Assembly (NCBI GenBank): GCA_029972135.1
Contig: CP124755.1
Coordinates: forward strand, 2,789,001-2,853,000
Length of the DNA: 64,000 bases
Direction of reading: 5' to 3'
DNA from: Candidatus Thiocaldithrix dubininis
GTDB taxonomy: Bacteria > Pseudomonadota > Gammaproteobacteria > Thiotrichales > Thiotrichaceae
Made by a program: the position numbers and the translations under genes. Each line of letters opens with the position of its first letter. Position 1 is the stretch's first letter. Of this stretch, positions 16,221 through 24,056 are shown piece by piece. Below the pieces are notes generated by a model. That model searched no databases and was not told the origin of the DNA. It saw only the letters and a program-made list of their open reading frames with translations.

Positions 16221-17217
16221 AGATTCCTTCCATTTCCACCATTAAATCGGCACGACACACATCCCCTTGCAAATACAGCACTGGCACATTCGTCCCCTGT
16301 AAATAAGTATCTAAGCGGGTTTTGATCGCTGGAAAATAAGTGGGGTCGTGAATATATACTTTCAACTGGCTTAACTGTGCTACTTGGTTAATGGCTAAAT
16401 CTAAGGTGTGTTGACCGTGTTGCAAGAGCGCTTCTAGATTCGCTAAGGTTTCATCCAATTGTTTTAATGGTTCACCCACATGCACGGTTTGATGCCCTAC
16501 AATGCTGGTTGTACCTGAAATATAGAGATGTTGGGCGACAGACCAAGCTTTGAAAGTAGCGCGTGAAAACGCAGGGCTGACCGGACCGTATTGTTTAGGG
16601 TATAAAAAAGCGCTGGTTTGTCGTGGATTTTCCAGTTGTGTACCGGGGCTACGGGCTGCAATAAAATAAATCTGCAATCCGGCTTGTTGTGTGCCAATTG
16701 CCGTAGCTGCCGGTGGTGCATAAGCAAATTGCTTAAATTCATCAATAGCAGCTTGTCGACCTAAACAAAATTGCTGGTAACGATTGTATTGGGTTTGTGT
16801 AGCCGTAATGGCAGGGAAGTAATTCCAGATACGCAGTAATGCAGGGTAAGCTAATGCCGCCTGTAATTCAAAAATATGCTGATACGCAAATTGAGTGGCT
16901 ATTTTTAAATCAGGGTAGTCGGCTTCATCTAATAAAATATGCCCAACTAATACATCCTGATTGTAGCTGTATTGAATACTGGCATAGCTACCATACTCTA
17001 CTGGCACATTACTTAACCAGTATTCTGTATAAGCATCAGTCAACAAGGGCAATCCCACCTGAATACTAGGGTATTTAGCAGGCAATTTTTGGGCTTTTTT
17101 GGCAAAGCTGACTTTGGCTAAAACATAATCGCCTGCCGGAATAACCTTAGTTGAATTAGGAATTGCAGTCGTTTGCAAATAAAAAGGCAATGACTGAGAA
17201 ATAAGGATATTGCTCAC
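16213..17217 (-). CDS. FkbO/Hyg5/XanB2-family chorismatase, 334 aa
   Basis: The sequence pattern matches the chorismatase family, whose fold is two RidA/YjgF-like halves. Features are a degenerate N-terminal half, the IYFIAARSPGTQLENPRQTSA region, YGPVSPAFSRATFK, a GTTSIVGHQTVHVGEP motif and the terminal RADLMVEMEG, where the conserved Glu acts in catalysis. Relatives hydrolyse chorismate to 3,4-dihydroxycyclohexadienoate (FkbO) or to 3- or 4-hydroxybenzoate (Hyg5, XanB2). Its length is very close to XanB2. XanB2 feeds xanthomonadin pigment and ubiquinone synthesis in Xanthomonas. No pigment genes are in the window, so a role in 4-hydroxybenzoate supply for quinone is possible. Which reaction it performs cannot be read from motifs alone. 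Confidence 0.82.
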   Translation of the reverse strand: MSNILISQSLPFYLQTTAIPNSTKVIPAGDYVLAKVSFAKKAQKLPAKYPSIQVGLPLLTDAYTEYWLSNVPVEYGSYASIQYSYNQDVLVGHILLDEADYPDLKIATQFAYQHIFELQAALAYPALLRIWNYFPAITATQTQYNRYQQFCLGRQAAIDEFKQFAYAPPAATAIGTQQAGLQIYFIAARSPGTQLENPRQTSAFLYPKQYGPVSPAFSRATFKAWSVAQHLYISGTTSIVGHQTVHVGEPLKQLDETLANLEALLQHGQHTLDLAINQVAQLSQLKVYIHDPTYFPAIKTRLDTYLQGTNVPVLYLQGDVCRADLMVEMEGIYA

Positions 17218-17515
17218 TTAAATCAGCTTTTCGTAGGTCAAACAAAGGCGAAGTATGCCATGTTTGTACAGGGATTGCTGCGTTCCTACGTTATATCACG
17301 TATAAACTAAGCCTACGTGATTGAGTAAATTTATCGTGCATTTAAGTTAAATCAGATGTTGCGTCGCAAAATTATTTTAAATGTATATTGTTTTGCGCTA
17401 ATATACCCTCGGGTTAGGTAACTAACCCATTTCCTCCTAGCGGTTCGGGGTAGCAATGTCTGCCTCGCTCTTTAAATTTTAAGCATTCAACCGCTGAACA
17501 CCCTTACCCAAGATT
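17218..17515. other. 298 bp intergenic with inverted repeats; possible structured RNA
   Basis: There is no open frame. Two perfect inverted repeats stand out: GGGTTAG-4-CTAACCC at 17411-17428, and AGCGGTT (17439-17445) paired with AACCGCT (17489-17495) enclosing about 43 bases. An AT-rich stretch with TAATAT at about 17399-17404 could be a plus-strand -10. The region also must hold the minus-strand promoter of the chorismatase-mutM pair. A small RNA gene at about 17400-17510 is possible but not demonstrated; I could not match it to 6S, SRP or tmRNA. Confidence 0.35.
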
Positions 17516-18304
17516 TTATTCCTTAACCAACAAGTACTTTTGTTGTTGGCGTGGCAAAATATAACTTAAACCTAACGCGGCATTACACAACACTAACTCA
17601 TCATTAGCTGTTTGCAACCACAAATAACGCAGCACTTGCGCATTACTTAAGGTTAATTCAATTGTGCCTTTTTGAGGTTCTTGCCCAGTGCAAGCTGTTA
17701 GACGCACTGCATTAGCGGATTGCCAGTTTTGTTTAAGTTCGGGTATTTGTCTATAACCCGTTGGTAAGAGAACCGTCTTAATCGGTACACTTTCTGGTAC
17801 TAATTGTAGATCAATCCAATCAAAAACACTGCCCGTCAGTAAGCTATCAACTCCCTCGGATACCAGCTTGAGACGCCCATTATTTAAGATATAACGTTGT
17901 TTGGATACCGGATTTAAACTTCCAAAATCATAACGTTGCTCATTTATCTGCAAACTAACATGCGCGGGGGTTAAACCGAATACTGATAAATTTTTATCTA
18001 ATACATCGTAATCTGTTTCAACCGCCTCATTCGTAAGTGTTAACAATTGTGCCATGCGAATGGGGTTGACTAAGGCTTGCTTAGGCTGCTGCATATACCA
18101 AACATTGCTCTGTTTAACCAAGATAATCGGCTCTTTAGCATCCGGTTTACTAATCTGAATGCGGTAGATTTGTTCACTTGGTATAGTCACTAAGGCTGCT
18201 TTAATCGTTTCGGTTTTAGGCAAACCCATCACTATAACAATCAAACCTATTAATAAGCCAAACAAGCCCAAATTCAGGTATAAGCGCTTTTGCATAACTG
18301 ACAT
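17516..18304 (-). CDS. DUF4340-domain membrane-anchored protein, 262 aa
   Basis: One N-terminal transmembrane helix (~8-28) anchors a periplasmic domain of the DUF4340 type: I..I.I.K......I.L.K....W.M..P....A....V..L... (IYRIQISKPDAKEPI; SNVWYMQQPKQALVNPIRM) and a later YDFGSLNPVSKQRYIL strand. DUF4340 proteins are nearly always the last member of Gld-type ABC export operons, as here (two bases after the GldG-like stop). The role in transport is unknown. Confidence 0.85.
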   Translation of the reverse strand: MSVMQKRLYLNLGLFGLLIGLIVIVMGLPKTETIKAALVTIPSEQIYRIQISKPDAKEPIILVKQSNVWYMQQPKQALVNPIRMAQLLTLTNEAVETDYDVLDKNLSVFGLTPAHVSLQINEQRYDFGSLNPVSKQRYILNNGRLKLVSEGVDSLLTGSVFDWIDLQLVPESVPIKTVLLPTGYRQIPELKQNWQSANAVRLTACTGQEPQKGTIELTLSNAQVLRYLWLQTANDELVLCNAALGLSYILPRQQQKYLLVKE

Positions 18305-18305
18305 A

Positions 18306-19718
18306 TTAACGCCGTTTCCTTATCCACCAAATCGCTAAACCTGTAACAGCCAAACCGAGTGGTATAACGAGTAAAAATAGCAAAGTCATCGTTACTAAAG
18401 CAGTTTGGCTTAAATCGACTTCGGTATCCGGTGCTCGATTCAATGGAATTTCTACTAAATTATCGTCACGCCCCAGCCAATTAAACAAATTGGTGGCTAA
18501 CGTTAGATTAGCGCCGTAACCAATATAATTATTGGTTATAAAATCACTATCACCAATAACAACAACACGTTGTTCCTGAGCAGGTTGATTGGCTTTATTC
18601 TCGAGGTTGCGTGTGAGACTCATGCCTACATTTAATGGGCCTGCTTGATCCCCACTTCCCTCATCGTATTTAACTGAACCTATTAAAACGCCACTCGTTT
18701 CTAGCCAACTTGTGGGTAAAGTTATAAGCAAGGCTTGCGTCTGCCACTGTTTACCATCTGTTTGTGTGGTAGCGGTTACAGCTTCATTTTCATTAACACT
18801 GGTTGCAAAAGGAAATAAGGTTTTTTGCCCAACTAGATTACGTGTAACGGGGGTTTGCCCATAATCCAATACCGGTACACCGGCTGGGTGCCCAATATTA
18901 AAAGACGCTTGTAACTGCAAATCGGCATCAAGCAATGTACCATCTGCAATACTTACCCCCAACATATCAGCCAACGGCTGTAAACCATGTAAGCCACCCG
19001 GCTCTGGCAACCATAATAAATTGCCGCCCTTGCTCACATAGTTCTTCAAAATATCAACTTCGGCAGGCATAAAATCTTGTTTTGGCGCAGCCAAGACCAC
19101 AAAACTGGCATTCTCTGGAATTGAGCCCGTACGCAACATATTGTGTGGCTGTATCTTAAACCCTTTTGTTTCTAGCGACGTCAGCAGTTTGCTCATACCA
19201 TCAGCCGTATCCGATAACGGATCGCGTTCTGCATGCCCTTCTAAAAAGACGACCAAACGCTCATGCCCACGGCTCATGCGTTGTATAGCATTAACCAAAA
19301 CTTGCTCATCAATAACCGAATCTAACAATTCAAGCCGATCTCCCACATGGAGCGCCAATTGTCCGGTCTGTTGCACACCATCTTGTTTAGCACGTTCAGG
19401 GTTTAAATCAGGGTTAATAAATTCCAATTGTATAGCTGGATTAACTCGCTGGTATTTCGCAACTAGTTTAGTTAAATCTTGTTTTAAATCAGCTCGATCA
19501 GGCAGATAAAAACTAAATTTTATAGGGGTTTTTACGTTTTTTAGTAGCGTTTGGGTCGGCTTAGATAAACTATTACGATTATTATAAGTCCAATCCAAGG
19601 TAAACTTAGTTTGCTGACTTAAATAAGCCAATAGACCGATGATTGTTATAAATAAAATATAAAATAATACATTTTGTAGGCGAAGTAAGCGACTAAGCTT
19701 CAAATTCATAGTAAGCAT
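18306..19718 (-). CDS. GldG-like ABC transporter auxiliary protein, 470 aa
   Basis: Transmembrane helices at ~18-38 and ~440-465 flank a large periplasmic region of the GldG / 'ABC-type uncharacterized transport system' family. It carries the N-terminal RNSLSKPTQTLLKNVKTPIKFSFYLPD segment, the GHAERDPLSD loop, ...VVLAAPKQDFMPAEVDILKNYVSKGGNLLWLPEP and VVVIGDSDFITNNYIG. In Bacteroidetes GldG acts with GldA/GldF in gliding. In proteobacteria the equivalents form an uncharacterised exporter. It follows the permease gene by nine bases. Confidence 0.88.
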   Translation of the reverse strand: MLTMNLKLSRLLRLQNVLFYILFITIIGLLAYLSQQTKFTLDWTYNNRNSLSKPTQTLLKNVKTPIKFSFYLPDRADLKQDLTKLVAKYQRVNPAIQLEFINPDLNPERAKQDGVQQTGQLALHVGDRLELLDSVIDEQVLVNAIQRMSRGHERLVVFLEGHAERDPLSDTADGMSKLLTSLETKGFKIQPHNMLRTGSIPENASFVVLAAPKQDFMPAEVDILKNYVSKGGNLLWLPEPGGLHGLQPLADMLGVSIADGTLLDADLQLQASFNIGHPAGVPVLDYGQTPVTRNLVGQKTLFPFATSVNENEAVTATTQTDGKQWQTQALLITLPTSWLETSGVLIGSVKYDEGSGDQAGPLNVGMSLTRNLENKANQPAQEQRVVVIGDSDFITNNYIGYGANLTLATNLFNWLGRDDNLVEIPLNRAPDTEVDLSQTALVTMTLLFLLVIPLGLAVTGLAIWWIRKRR

Positions 19719-19727
19719 CTTGCGTTA

Positions 19728-20510
19728 TTAGCCCCTTAAACGCTCGTTATCTAGTTTACGAATCGTTAGAATGATAAAACTGATAATAAATAAACAATAA
19801 TAAGCAATATCCCCCGTATCGAATAAACCCGATTGAAAGGATAAGAAATGACTATAATGCGATAAATACACAAATAGATAACTAGAGGAGTTTTGACTAC
19901 TACCGGAAATGTATAAAATCAATAAGAATAATAGTAAACCAAAGGTCAAAACAGCAGCAATCATAGCTTGACGCGTTAGCGATGATAAGAATAAACCCGC
20001 TGCCGCAAAGGAGGCTAATAATAAAAATAAACCGAAATTAGCAGCAAAGAATTGTCCCCAGTCCAAAGCAGTAGCAAACACTAATGACAAGGGCATCAGT
20101 GCAACCAGTACCATAAAAATTACGATAAAAATCAAAGAACTTAAATATTTACCTAATACAATCTGCGTATTGGATAAAGGCGCAGTTTTCAACAAAACCA
20201 AGGTTTGATTAACACGTTCCTCAGCCAATTGTCGCATGGTGAATAGTGGCATAATGGCTAACATAATTATGCCAGCCCAAGAATATAAAGCAGATAATAA
20301 CAGGGCACTAATACCCGGCGGATCGTCTAAGTTTGCTGACATTGGTTTTACTTGAGTGATATATTCATCTAACCCTAACAAGAAAATCCACGCTAATATA
20401 AAAAGCATTAGCGCCAAACTAATCCACGCTAATGGCGAAACGAATAAACGCTTTAAATCCATTAGCCCAATCGTCAAAATCATTTTCATAGTATGTTTAC
20501 TAAACGCCAT
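19728..20510 (-). CDS. GldF-like ABC-2 permease, 260 aa
   Basis: A six-helix ABC-2 type membrane subunit. Hydrophobic segments lie at ~28-47, ~75-95, ~120-150, ~155-180, ~185-205 and ~230-250. The cytosolic loop MRQLAEERVNQTLVLLKTAPLSNTQIVLGKYL is the family signature of GldF/NosY-type permeases. It overlaps the ATPase gene by eleven bases and precedes the GldG-like gene. The cargo is unknown. Confidence 0.9.
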   Translation of the reverse strand: MAFSKHTMKMILTIGLMDLKRLFVSPLAWISLALMLFILAWIFLLGLDEYITQVKPMSANLDDPPGISALLLSALYSWAGIIMLAIMPLFTMRQLAEERVNQTLVLLKTAPLSNTQIVLGKYLSSLIFIVIFMVLVALMPLSLVFATALDWGQFFAANFGLFLLLASFAAAGLFLSSLTRQAMIAAVLTFGLLLFLLILYISGSSQNSSSYLFVYLSHYSHFLSFQSGLFDTGDIAYYCLFIISFIILTIRKLDNERLRG

Positions 20511-21270
20511 TATTAACTACAGTTGAATCAGACATTACTAAATCTATAAAAATTTGCTCTAAAGCCACTTGTTCTTTTACTGTTCCATTAAAGACAGTAC
20601 GCCCTTTATTTAGAATTTGTACCCTATCACATATCGCTTGTACTTCAGGTAAAATATGAGTCGATAAAATAATGCCGTGTGCTTGGCTCAAATCCTGAAT
20701 CAAGGTGCGAATTTGCGTAATTTGCAAGGGATCTAAACCGACCGTAGGCTCATCTAAAATAATAACATCTGGATTATGAATAATAGCTTGGGCAATCCCT
20801 ATGCGTTGTTGAAAACCTTTAGACAAGTTGCCAATTAAACGTTTGTTCACTTCCGTTAAGCCACAACGTTCCAATACATAGTGCAATGCAGCGCTTTGTT
20901 GAGTTTTTGGAATATCGTGTAACTGCGCACAGTACTGCAAATACTCAGTCACCGTTAATTCTTTATACAATGGCGGTTGCTCTGGCAAATAACCTAACTG
21001 ACGCTTGGCTTGGCGGGGTTGAGCTAACAGATCACAGTCATTTATCACAATTCTACCCGCATCGGGTGCAATGACACCGCTTAACATTTGTAAGGTAGTC
21101 GATTTACCTGCCCCGTTTACTCCCAATAAGCCTAAAACTTCACCTTTAGACAAACTGACTGTAACATCAAAAATAATCTGACGATGTGCATAATGCTTAC
21201 TAAGCCCTTGAGCTAATAGCAAAATTTTATGATTATCCAAACTCATGTGAATTTCTACTCTAGCCAGCAT
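20500..21270 (-). CDS. ABC transporter ATP-binding protein (GldA-like), 256 aa
   Basis: A complete ABC ATPase: Walker A GVNGAGKST, Q loop YLPEQPPLY, signature LSKGFQQRIG, Walker B VIILDEPTVGLDP, and switch His in STHILPE. It energises the ABC-2 permease with which it overlaps. An internal ATG at 21244-21246 (MSLDNHK) is an equally possible start. It is divergent from the RfaH-like gene, with ~130 bp between holding both promoters. Confidence 0.93.
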   Translation of the reverse strand: MLARVEIHMSLDNHKILLLAQGLSKHYAHRQIIFDVTVSLSKGEVLGLLGVNGAGKSTTLQMLSGVIAPDAGRIVINDCDLLAQPRQAKRQLGYLPEQPPLYKELTVTEYLQYCAQLHDIPKTQQSAALHYVLERCGLTEVNKRLIGNLSKGFQQRIGIAQAIIHNPDVIILDEPTVGLDPLQITQIRTLIQDLSQAHGIILSTHILPEVQAICDRVQILNKGRTVFNGTVKEQVALEQIFIDLVMSDSTVVNNGV

Positions 21271-21400
21271 TAAGATATTTTTATAGAATTACTGCATTTA
21301 TACCACAACCTTCATAAGCAAGAACGCTACACTTTATAACCAAAGTGTTAGCCATGTTGCCATTACCATATCTTCATAACAAATTTAGGTTTATACAACG

Positions 21401-21922
21401 ATGTCTACGTCCTCAGCCCGCGCTTGGTTTTTGTTGACAAGTAAACCCCATAAAGATGAATTAGCCCATACCCAATTGTTAAACCAAGGTTATGAAGTCT
21501 ATCGTCCCTTAGCAAAACGTCTGAAAAAACGTAACGGCAAAATGATCAGAACCGTTGAATCCTTATTTCCTCGTTATCTTTTTATTCATTTAGACAATGG
21601 TATAAATGATAATTGGACATCTATACGTTATACTTATGGTGTTAGCGATTTTGTGCGCTTTGGCAAGCAATCCCTGCCAAAACCTGTGCCGAATCACATT
21701 ATTGCCAATTTACAGGATCAAGAAGAAACCTTAGGTGAACGACTCATTGATCTGGAGCGTTTTCACAAGGGGGATCAGGTATTAATCAAGGATGGTCCTT
21801 ACAAAAATTTGCTGGCCATTTTTCAACAATATGAAGGCGAACAACGTGTTATGTTGTTGTTGAACCTATTACACACTGAAACACGTCTCACTACAGATAC
21901 CATCAACATTGAGCGATATTAG
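21401..21922 (+). CDS. RfaH/NusG-family transcription antiterminator, 173 aa
   Basis: The protein has an N-terminal NGN domain (ARAWFLLTSKPHKDELAHTQL..QGYEVYRPL, SLFPRYLFIHLD, IRYTYGVSDFVRFG) and a C-terminal KOW-type segment (FHKGDQVLIKDGPYKNLLAIFQQY). The length and the 'W.ll..KP..e..A...L..QGyEvy.P' start fit the RfaH group of specialised NusG paralogues. These bind RNA polymerase at an ops element and suppress polarity in long surface-polysaccharide operons. Its place at the left edge of the capsule locus strongly suggests that role. I saw no exact E. coli ops sequence in the window. Confidence 0.9.
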   Translation: MSTSSARAWFLLTSKPHKDELAHTQLLNQGYEVYRPLAKRLKKRNGKMIRTVESLFPRYLFIHLDNGINDNWTSIRYTYGVSDFVRFGKQSLPKPVPNHIIANLQDQEETLGERLIDLERFHKGDQVLIKDGPYKNLLAIFQQYEGEQRVMLLLNLLHTETRLTTDTINIERY

Positions 21923-21930
21923 TTTGAGTT

Positions 21931-21956
21931 GATTATAAGCAGATTTTCTTATAATC
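21931..21956 (+). promoter_or_regulatory. Hairpin between antiterminator gene and capsule genes
   Basis: A nine-base perfect inverted repeat (GATTATAAG / CTTATAATC) with an eight-base loop lies 8 bases after the antiterminator stop and 43 bases before the KpsS-like gene. It lacks a following T tract. It may be a pause or attenuation site separating the two genes, or simply a weak terminator. Confidence 0.35.
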
Positions 21957-21999
21957 CACTATAAATTATACGTAATCATCCTAACAGCGAAATCCACTA

Positions 22000-23280
22000 A
22001 TGAGTTCACAACAAAAATTCTTACTCTTGCAAGGTCCTGCTAGCCCATTTTTTAAAAAACTGGGGTTAGAACTAATTAAAATGGGTCATTTGGCTTGGAA
22101 AGTAAATTTTTGTGGTGGTGATAAAATTACGTCTTTAGGGGGAGTGCCACAATTTGATTATCAAGACAAATTTGATAATTTTTCAGATTGGTTAACTAAG
22201 TTATTTAAGCAATATGCATTTACGCATATTATTTTATTTGGAGATACACGTCCCTTTCATACAATAGCTATTAATATAGCTAAGCAATACAATTGCAATG
22301 TATATGTTTATGAAGAGGGTTATTTACGTCCAGATTGGATTACCTTAGAAGCTAATGGGGTAAATGGTTTTTCACAATTAATGCATAAAGTTGCAAATAC
22401 CCAATGGCTTGTCAATTACCAAGCAAATCACGATGTAAATAGTTATGAAACAAAACCAAGTGGAAATAATACGCTATTACGTTTATTTCAAGATCTAATT
22501 TATCGTCTTTTCACTTTTATACTTTACCCACTCTACCCCTATTATAAAACTTATAGACCTAGAAATGCTGCCATCGAGTACTTAGGGTGGGCTAAACACA
22601 TACCACTCGTACGATTAAAAAGGCATTATGAAGATAGTATTATTAATAAATTAATTAGTGAAAAAATACCTTATTACTTTTTTCCTTTACAATTAACTTC
22701 AGATGCTCAAATTCGGATACACTCTAACTTCAAGGATGTAACAGAATCCATTAACGTAGTTATTAATTCTTTTGCAACATATGCTTCTAGCAATGCTATA
22801 CTGATAATTAAAAACCATCCATTTGATACAGGTTTAGTTGATTATCAGCAATTTATTAAAAATTGTTGTGAACAAAACAAACTTTCTCTAGAGAGAGTTT
22901 TATACATAGAAAATGGTAAAATTCCAGTATTATTGGAAAATACATTAGGCACAATCGTAGTAAATAGCACAGTGGGCTTATCTGCTTTATACCATAAATC
23001 CCCTACTATTGTCTTAGGAACAGCTATCTATAATATACCTAATCTGACTTACCAAGGGAGCTTAGATAACTTCTGGTCAGTTACAGAAAAGCCAAATAAC
23101 TTATTATTTGAAAAATTGAAATGTTATCTAATTGATCATAACCAAATTAATGGAAATTTTTATACCAAAAAAGGCATCAGTATGAGCATAGAAGGTAGTT
23201 TAAAACTATTGCACTTAACCTATTGTCTGCCCTTAGTTGACTATGTAAATACTCTATTAACAAGTCCTACAAAATTATAA
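22000..23280 (+). CDS. KpsS/WcbO-like capsule linker transferase, 426 aa
   Basis: The N-terminus LQGPASPFFKKLGLELIKMG, the FGDTRPFH motif, the conserved VYEEGYLRPDWITLE and the following GVNG, and a late IKNHPFDTG...VNSTVGLSALYHKSPTIVLG block are the signatures of KpsS-type 'capsule polysaccharide biosynthesis' proteins. E. coli KpsS adds the first Kdo to lyso-phosphatidylglycerol at the inner face of the membrane, and WcbO of Burkholderia is homologous. The length is close to KpsS. It starts a plus-strand set with one-base and four-base overlaps to the SDR and sulfatase-fold genes. It is AT-rich compared with flanking chromosomal genes. The acceptor here may be a non-phospholipid anchor, which is an inference. 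Confidence 0.88.
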   Translation: MSSQQKFLLLQGPASPFFKKLGLELIKMGHLAWKVNFCGGDKITSLGGVPQFDYQDKFDNFSDWLTKLFKQYAFTHIILFGDTRPFHTIAINIAKQYNCNVYVYEEGYLRPDWITLEANGVNGFSQLMHKVANTQWLVNYQANHDVNSYETKPSGNNTLLRLFQDLIYRLFTFILYPLYPYYKTYRPRNAAIEYLGWAKHIPLVRLKRHYEDSIINKLISEKIPYYFFPLQLTSDAQIRIHSNFKDVTESINVVINSFATYASSNAILIIKNHPFDTGLVDYQQFIKNCCEQNKLSLERVLYIENGKIPVLLENTLGTIVVNSTVGLSALYHKSPTIVLGTAIYNIPNLTYQGSLDNFWSVTEKPNNLLFEKLKCYLIDHNQINGNFYTKKGISMSIEGSLKLLHLTYCLPLVDYVNTLLTSPTKL

Positions 23281-24056
23281 TGTCTCAGCATATCATTATA
23301 ACAGGTGCAAGCTCGGGTATTGGTGCTGCGCTAGCTTTACAATACGCAAAACCTAATACAGTATTAGGTCTTATTGCAAACTCAGAAGAAACGCTGGCTA
23401 TTGTTGCAAACCAGTGCATAACATTGGGTGCAACCGTAAAATCACAGGTTCTTGATGTTAGAAACCGTGACGCATTAAATAGCTGGATTACAAATTTTGA
23501 TCAAGATCATCCCATAGATTTAATTATTGCTAACGCTGGGGTAACAAGTGGTCTGGGCTTAAATGCCGAGTCAGAAAGTCGTGAAGCGATACAGCATGTT
23601 ATTGATGTCAATTTATATGGCGTAATCAATACTGTATATCCAGTTATTGAACCTATGCGCATGCGTAAACAAGGACATATTGTATTAGTTAGCTCATTGG
23701 CTGCCTATCGCGGTTTACCTATCACCCCGGCATATTGTGCAAGCAAAGCGGCTGTAAAATCTTATGGAGAAGCGTTGAGGGGCTGGTTAAGAGCCGACAA
23801 TATTAAAGTAAGTGTTATCTGTCCGGGCTTTGTCGATTCTAAAATGAGTCAAAAGTTTACAGGTGGTAAACCCTTTTTATTAACACCTGACCAAGCTGCA
23901 TCTATTATTATAAAAGGCATAAGAACAAATAAAGCAATTACAGCATTTCCATTCCCTTTAAATTTTGGCACATGGTTACTCTCTATTATCCCTAATAGAT
24001 TGGCAGAGTTGATTGTTGATCACATAGGGTATGGTGCATATAGACAAAAAAAATGA
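23280..24056 (+). CDS. SDR oxidoreductase (WcbP-like; possible 3-ketolipid reductase), 258 aa
   Basis: A classical SDR with TGASSGIG at residues 8-15, IANAG, catalytic Ser in VLVSSLA and YCASKAA (Tyr-x-x-x-Lys). The C-terminal part after the catalytic motif includes a hydrophobic stretch (FPLNFGTWLLSIIPNRLAELIV) of the kind seen in membrane-associated 3-ketosphinganine-type reductases. The start ATG shares one base with the stop of the KpsS-like gene. A homologous SDR (wcbP) occurs in Burkholderia capsule loci. Given the alpha-oxoamine synthase in the same locus, reduction of an amino-ketone lipid is an attractive but unproven role. Confidence 0.85.
   Translation: MSQHIIITGASSGIGAALALQYAKPNTVLGLIANSEETLAIVANQCITLGATVKSQVLDVRNRDALNSWITNFDQDHPIDLIIANAGVTSGLGLNAESESREAIQHVIDVNLYGVINTVYPVIEPMRMRKQGHIVLVSSLAAYRGLPITPAYCASKAAVKSYGEALRGWLRADNIKVSVICPGFVDSKMSQKFTGGKPFLLTPDQAASIIIKGIRTNKAITAFPFPLNFGTWLLSIIPNRLAELIVDHIGYGAYRQKK

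Noticed and set aside
17395..17515. 6S RNA or SRP RNA in the intergenic interval
   Set aside because: I could not find the SRP tetraloop/asymmetric-loop signature or a 6S-like closing stem with central bubble.
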